A DNA stretch of 64,000 nt. Source: Legionella cincinnatiensis (GTDB taxonomy: Bacteria; Pseudomonadota; Gammaproteobacteria; Legionellales; Legionellaceae). The position numbers and the translations under genes are program-made. Location: assembly GCF_900452415.1 (NCBI RefSeq), contig NZ_UGNX01000001.1, positions 806,001 through 870,000 on the forward strand. The letters run 5' to 3'. Positions 62,243 through 64,000 of the stretch are shown piece by piece. Position 1 is the first letter of the stretch. Each line of letters opens with the position of its first letter. The notes beneath the pieces were generated by a model that searched no databases, was not told the DNA's origin, and saw only the letters and a program-made list of their open reading frames with translations.

Positions 62243-63553
62243 ATGAATTGCTTAAGACAGCTGTTTCAACTCCAATCAAGTATCTTTTTATTTTTTATTC
62301 TCTTCTTCATTATCGCTACTGCTCATGCAACATTCAATGAAAAGCCGTTTGTTATCATGAGCTTTAATATTGAAAATGGTGGAGCACAAATTGATTTTAA
62401 TCAGGTGGTTAAAGCAATTAAACAATCTAAAGCAGATGTAGTAGGTATTCAAGAGGCGTGGGGGAATACTAAACGTTTAGCAAAAGCATTAAATTGGCAT
62501 TACTATGATCCATACCAACATGTTATCTCACGATTTCCATTATATAAAACAGCGCCACGACAAAGATTTGTCTTAATTGAAATAAAACCTAAACAGTTTG
62601 TTGCTGTTGCAAACGTGCATTTACCCGATGAGCCGTATGGTCCTGATCTCATTAACCAAGGTTTTGATGCAAGTATTGTGCGTAAAAACGAACTGAAAGT
62701 ACGTTTCCCAGAAATAAAACCCGTTCTTGATCAATTAGCAGCTCTCGCAAAAGAAGGAGTGCCTGTATTTTTAACAGGTGACTTCAATTCACCTTCTCAT
62801 TTGGATTGGTCCCATGTTACCTTACAAAAACAACGCAATCACCGTTATGTAATGAATTGGCCTGTTACTCAATATGCAGCGAATAAGGGTTTTGTGGATT
62901 CATACAGACAAATTATTCCCAATGCTTACCAATTTCCAAGTTTTACCTGGCCAGCAAAACGAGCAGCAGTAAAAAACTCAATGGATAATTATAATCCTTC
63001 TAATAAAGACTTACCTGATCGCATTGATTTTATTTTTTCTTCAGGTCCTGCTCAAGTGCTTGATAGTCAACTTATTGGTGAAAAAGATGGCAAAGATGTG
63101 AGCTTTTCTCTTTCGCCTTGGCCATCAGATCATCGAGCAATCGTTTCGCACTTTAAAGTTAGAGCATCTTATTTTCCGATACACCATCTGAAATTATTTC
63201 CTGTAATAGGCGAATATCGCAATAAGAAACCTCGGGTTATGGTCTCTAAAAAAGTACTAAAATCGGGTGAGCCTATTAAGATTTTCTGGGAAAATGCACC
63301 AGGGTATTTCTATGATTATATAAGTATTTCTCCTAAAAATAGAAATAAAACAATGAATGAAAATATTCGTCTTTATACTCAGGGAGAAATTAATGGCATT
63401 ATTCAATATTCGAACAAAAACGTACAAGGAAATTGGACTAATTGGCACAAAGCTCATGCAAGTTGGCCACTTGTACCGGGAGTCTATGACGTAGAATTAA
63501 TGTTAGATGATGGATATAATTCACTAGCAGCGACGCAAATTATAATAAAGTGA
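62243..63553 (+). CDS. Secreted endonuclease/exonuclease/phosphatase-fold enzyme
   Basis: The 436-aa protein has a signal peptide (FFILFFIIATAHA). The EEP catalytic motifs are FNIENGGA (Asn), VVGIQEAW (catalytic Glu), NVHLPDE, LTGDFNSPSHL (metal-binding Asp/Asn), DRIDFIFSSG and PSDHRAIV (final Asp-His). A C-terminal beta domain of about 120 residues follows (YFPIHHLKLFPVIGEYRNKK onward). It cleaves phosphodiesters or phosphomonoesters; substrates range from DNA to sphingomyelin and phosphoinositides, so the substrate is open. ATG 62243 follows AAGGGCAGCAAA; the in-frame ATG at 62222 is less likely. Confidence 0.88.
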   Translation: MNCLRQLFQLQSSIFLFFILFFIIATAHATFNEKPFVIMSFNIENGGAQIDFNQVVKAIKQSKADVVGIQEAWGNTKRLAKALNWHYYDPYQHVISRFPLYKTAPRQRFVLIEIKPKQFVAVANVHLPDEPYGPDLINQGFDASIVRKNELKVRFPEIKPVLDQLAALAKEGVPVFLTGDFNSPSHLDWSHVTLQKQRNHRYVMNWPVTQYAANKGFVDSYRQIIPNAYQFPSFTWPAKRAAVKNSMDNYNPSNKDLPDRIDFIFSSGPAQVLDSQLIGEKDGKDVSFSLSPWPSDHRAIVSHFKVRASYFPIHHLKLFPVIGEYRNKKPRVMVSKKVLKSGEPIKIFWENAPGYFYDYISISPKNRNKTMNENIRLYTQGEINGIIQYSNKNVQGNWTNWHKAHASWPLVPGVYDVELMLDDGYNSLAATQIIIK

Positions 63554-63758
63554 TTTAAAAGAGTTTTCAATTTTCAAATTACACCAATCTGAGGCTATCT
63601 CCTGGTGGGGATTAATTAATACATTGGGTGGTGTTAAAATGTGGATTTTAATTTGATCATTCACTGGATGCCTCAGAGAAGCTGATGCATGTAGGCGATG
63701 GAGTTCATTATCAATGCACACCTAATTTTTTACTAGGGGCTGTTGACAATTCATCATT

Positions 63759-64000
63759 CTACGTCCCGCGACTTGTTCCTGAGAGAGCCTCACACAATTT
63801 AAAAAAGGAGTACCCCGTTGCTATTTAGAACCGCTCAGCCTGAGGAGGGGCAAAAAGCCCCGTCTCGAAGGTTCCTTCTGAGGCTTCGAGACAGCGCTTT
63901 GCGCTTCCTCAGCCCGAATGATCCAAGTGTATAATGGATCAAAAACATTTTTTAGTTTAAATTGTGTGAGGCTCTCTCAGGAACAAGTCGCGGGACGTAG
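63759..64000. repeat. 242-bp element with 45-bp perfect inverted-repeat ends
   Basis: The left arm (63759-63803) and right arm (63956-64000) are perfect inverse copies over 45 bp, beginning CTACGTCCCGCGACTTGTTC. Between them is a diverged copy of the palindromic repeat found in the 52630-53527 array (CTGAGGAGG... TCTCGAAGG; CTTCGAGACAGCGCTTTGCG). The right arm ends exactly at the window edge, so the element may extend further. No transposase is inside. Confidence 0.8.

Overview
The window is AT-rich gamma-proteobacterial DNA that most resembles a Legionella chromosome. Reasons: many large lysine/asparagine-rich proteins without signal peptides that look like translocated effectors (ankyrin repeats, a divergent kinase fold, a J-domain protein, a protein ending in a eukaryotic-type CaaX box), a GDSL acyltransferase/lipase, and secreted proteins with a C-terminal Lcl_C/DUF1566 domain, mixed with ordinary housekeeping genes (asnA/asnC, rtcB/archease, zur, yacG, dctA). 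The species is an inference; no rRNA or complete tRNA is present.

Layout. 1-990: the right end of a genomic island, with a P4-type integrase running off the left edge, two 11-bp direct repeats, and the 3' half of tRNA-Pro(GGG) as attachment site. 1003-5078: a pile of ISL3-family insertion sequences nested in one another, one with a clear 8-bp target duplication, and two copies of a 222-bp element with GTAG-hairpin ends. 5079-14400: accessory DNA with gene fragments (YdeI-like, second integrase tail, truncated cupin), a secreted DUF1566 protein, a VOC plus flavin monooxygenase operon, an RlpA lipoprotein and a Fur-box gene split by an in-frame stop. 14481-30500: small enzymes and effector-like genes: a clan CD-like protease/ankyrin gene with compensating frameshifts, a 560-aa unknown, a FAD protein ending in CVLL, and a kinase-like plus ankyrin pair. 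30561-32149: divergent asnC/asnA. 32260-39065: J-domain protein, hybrid histidine kinase, Nudix-like protein, DUF190 protein. 39313-43402: four-gene efflux operon (membrane-fusion protein, a FUSC-type permease in two pieces, outer-membrane factor). 43638-46184: FadL-type porin and GDSL acyltransferase. 46282-48987: two large unknown proteins, one LRAT/NlpC-like. 49870-54402: a histidine-rich P1B ATPase with altered catalytic motifs, a Zur-box upstream, a 3.8-copy 238-bp tandem array, and zur itself. 54527-63553: Ig-like/DUF1566 surface protein, MBL-like protein, yacG, rtcB-archease, EamA exporter with AraC regulator, and a secreted nuclease/phosphatase-fold enzyme. The right edge is a long inverted-repeat element.

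The most interesting items are the CaaX-bearing FAD protein, the protease-ankyrin gene with compensating frameshifts, the ATPase with non-canonical P-type motifs under a likely Zur operator, the perfect Fur box ahead of a gene with an in-frame stop, and two families of REPIN-like elements with no RAYT transposase in the window.
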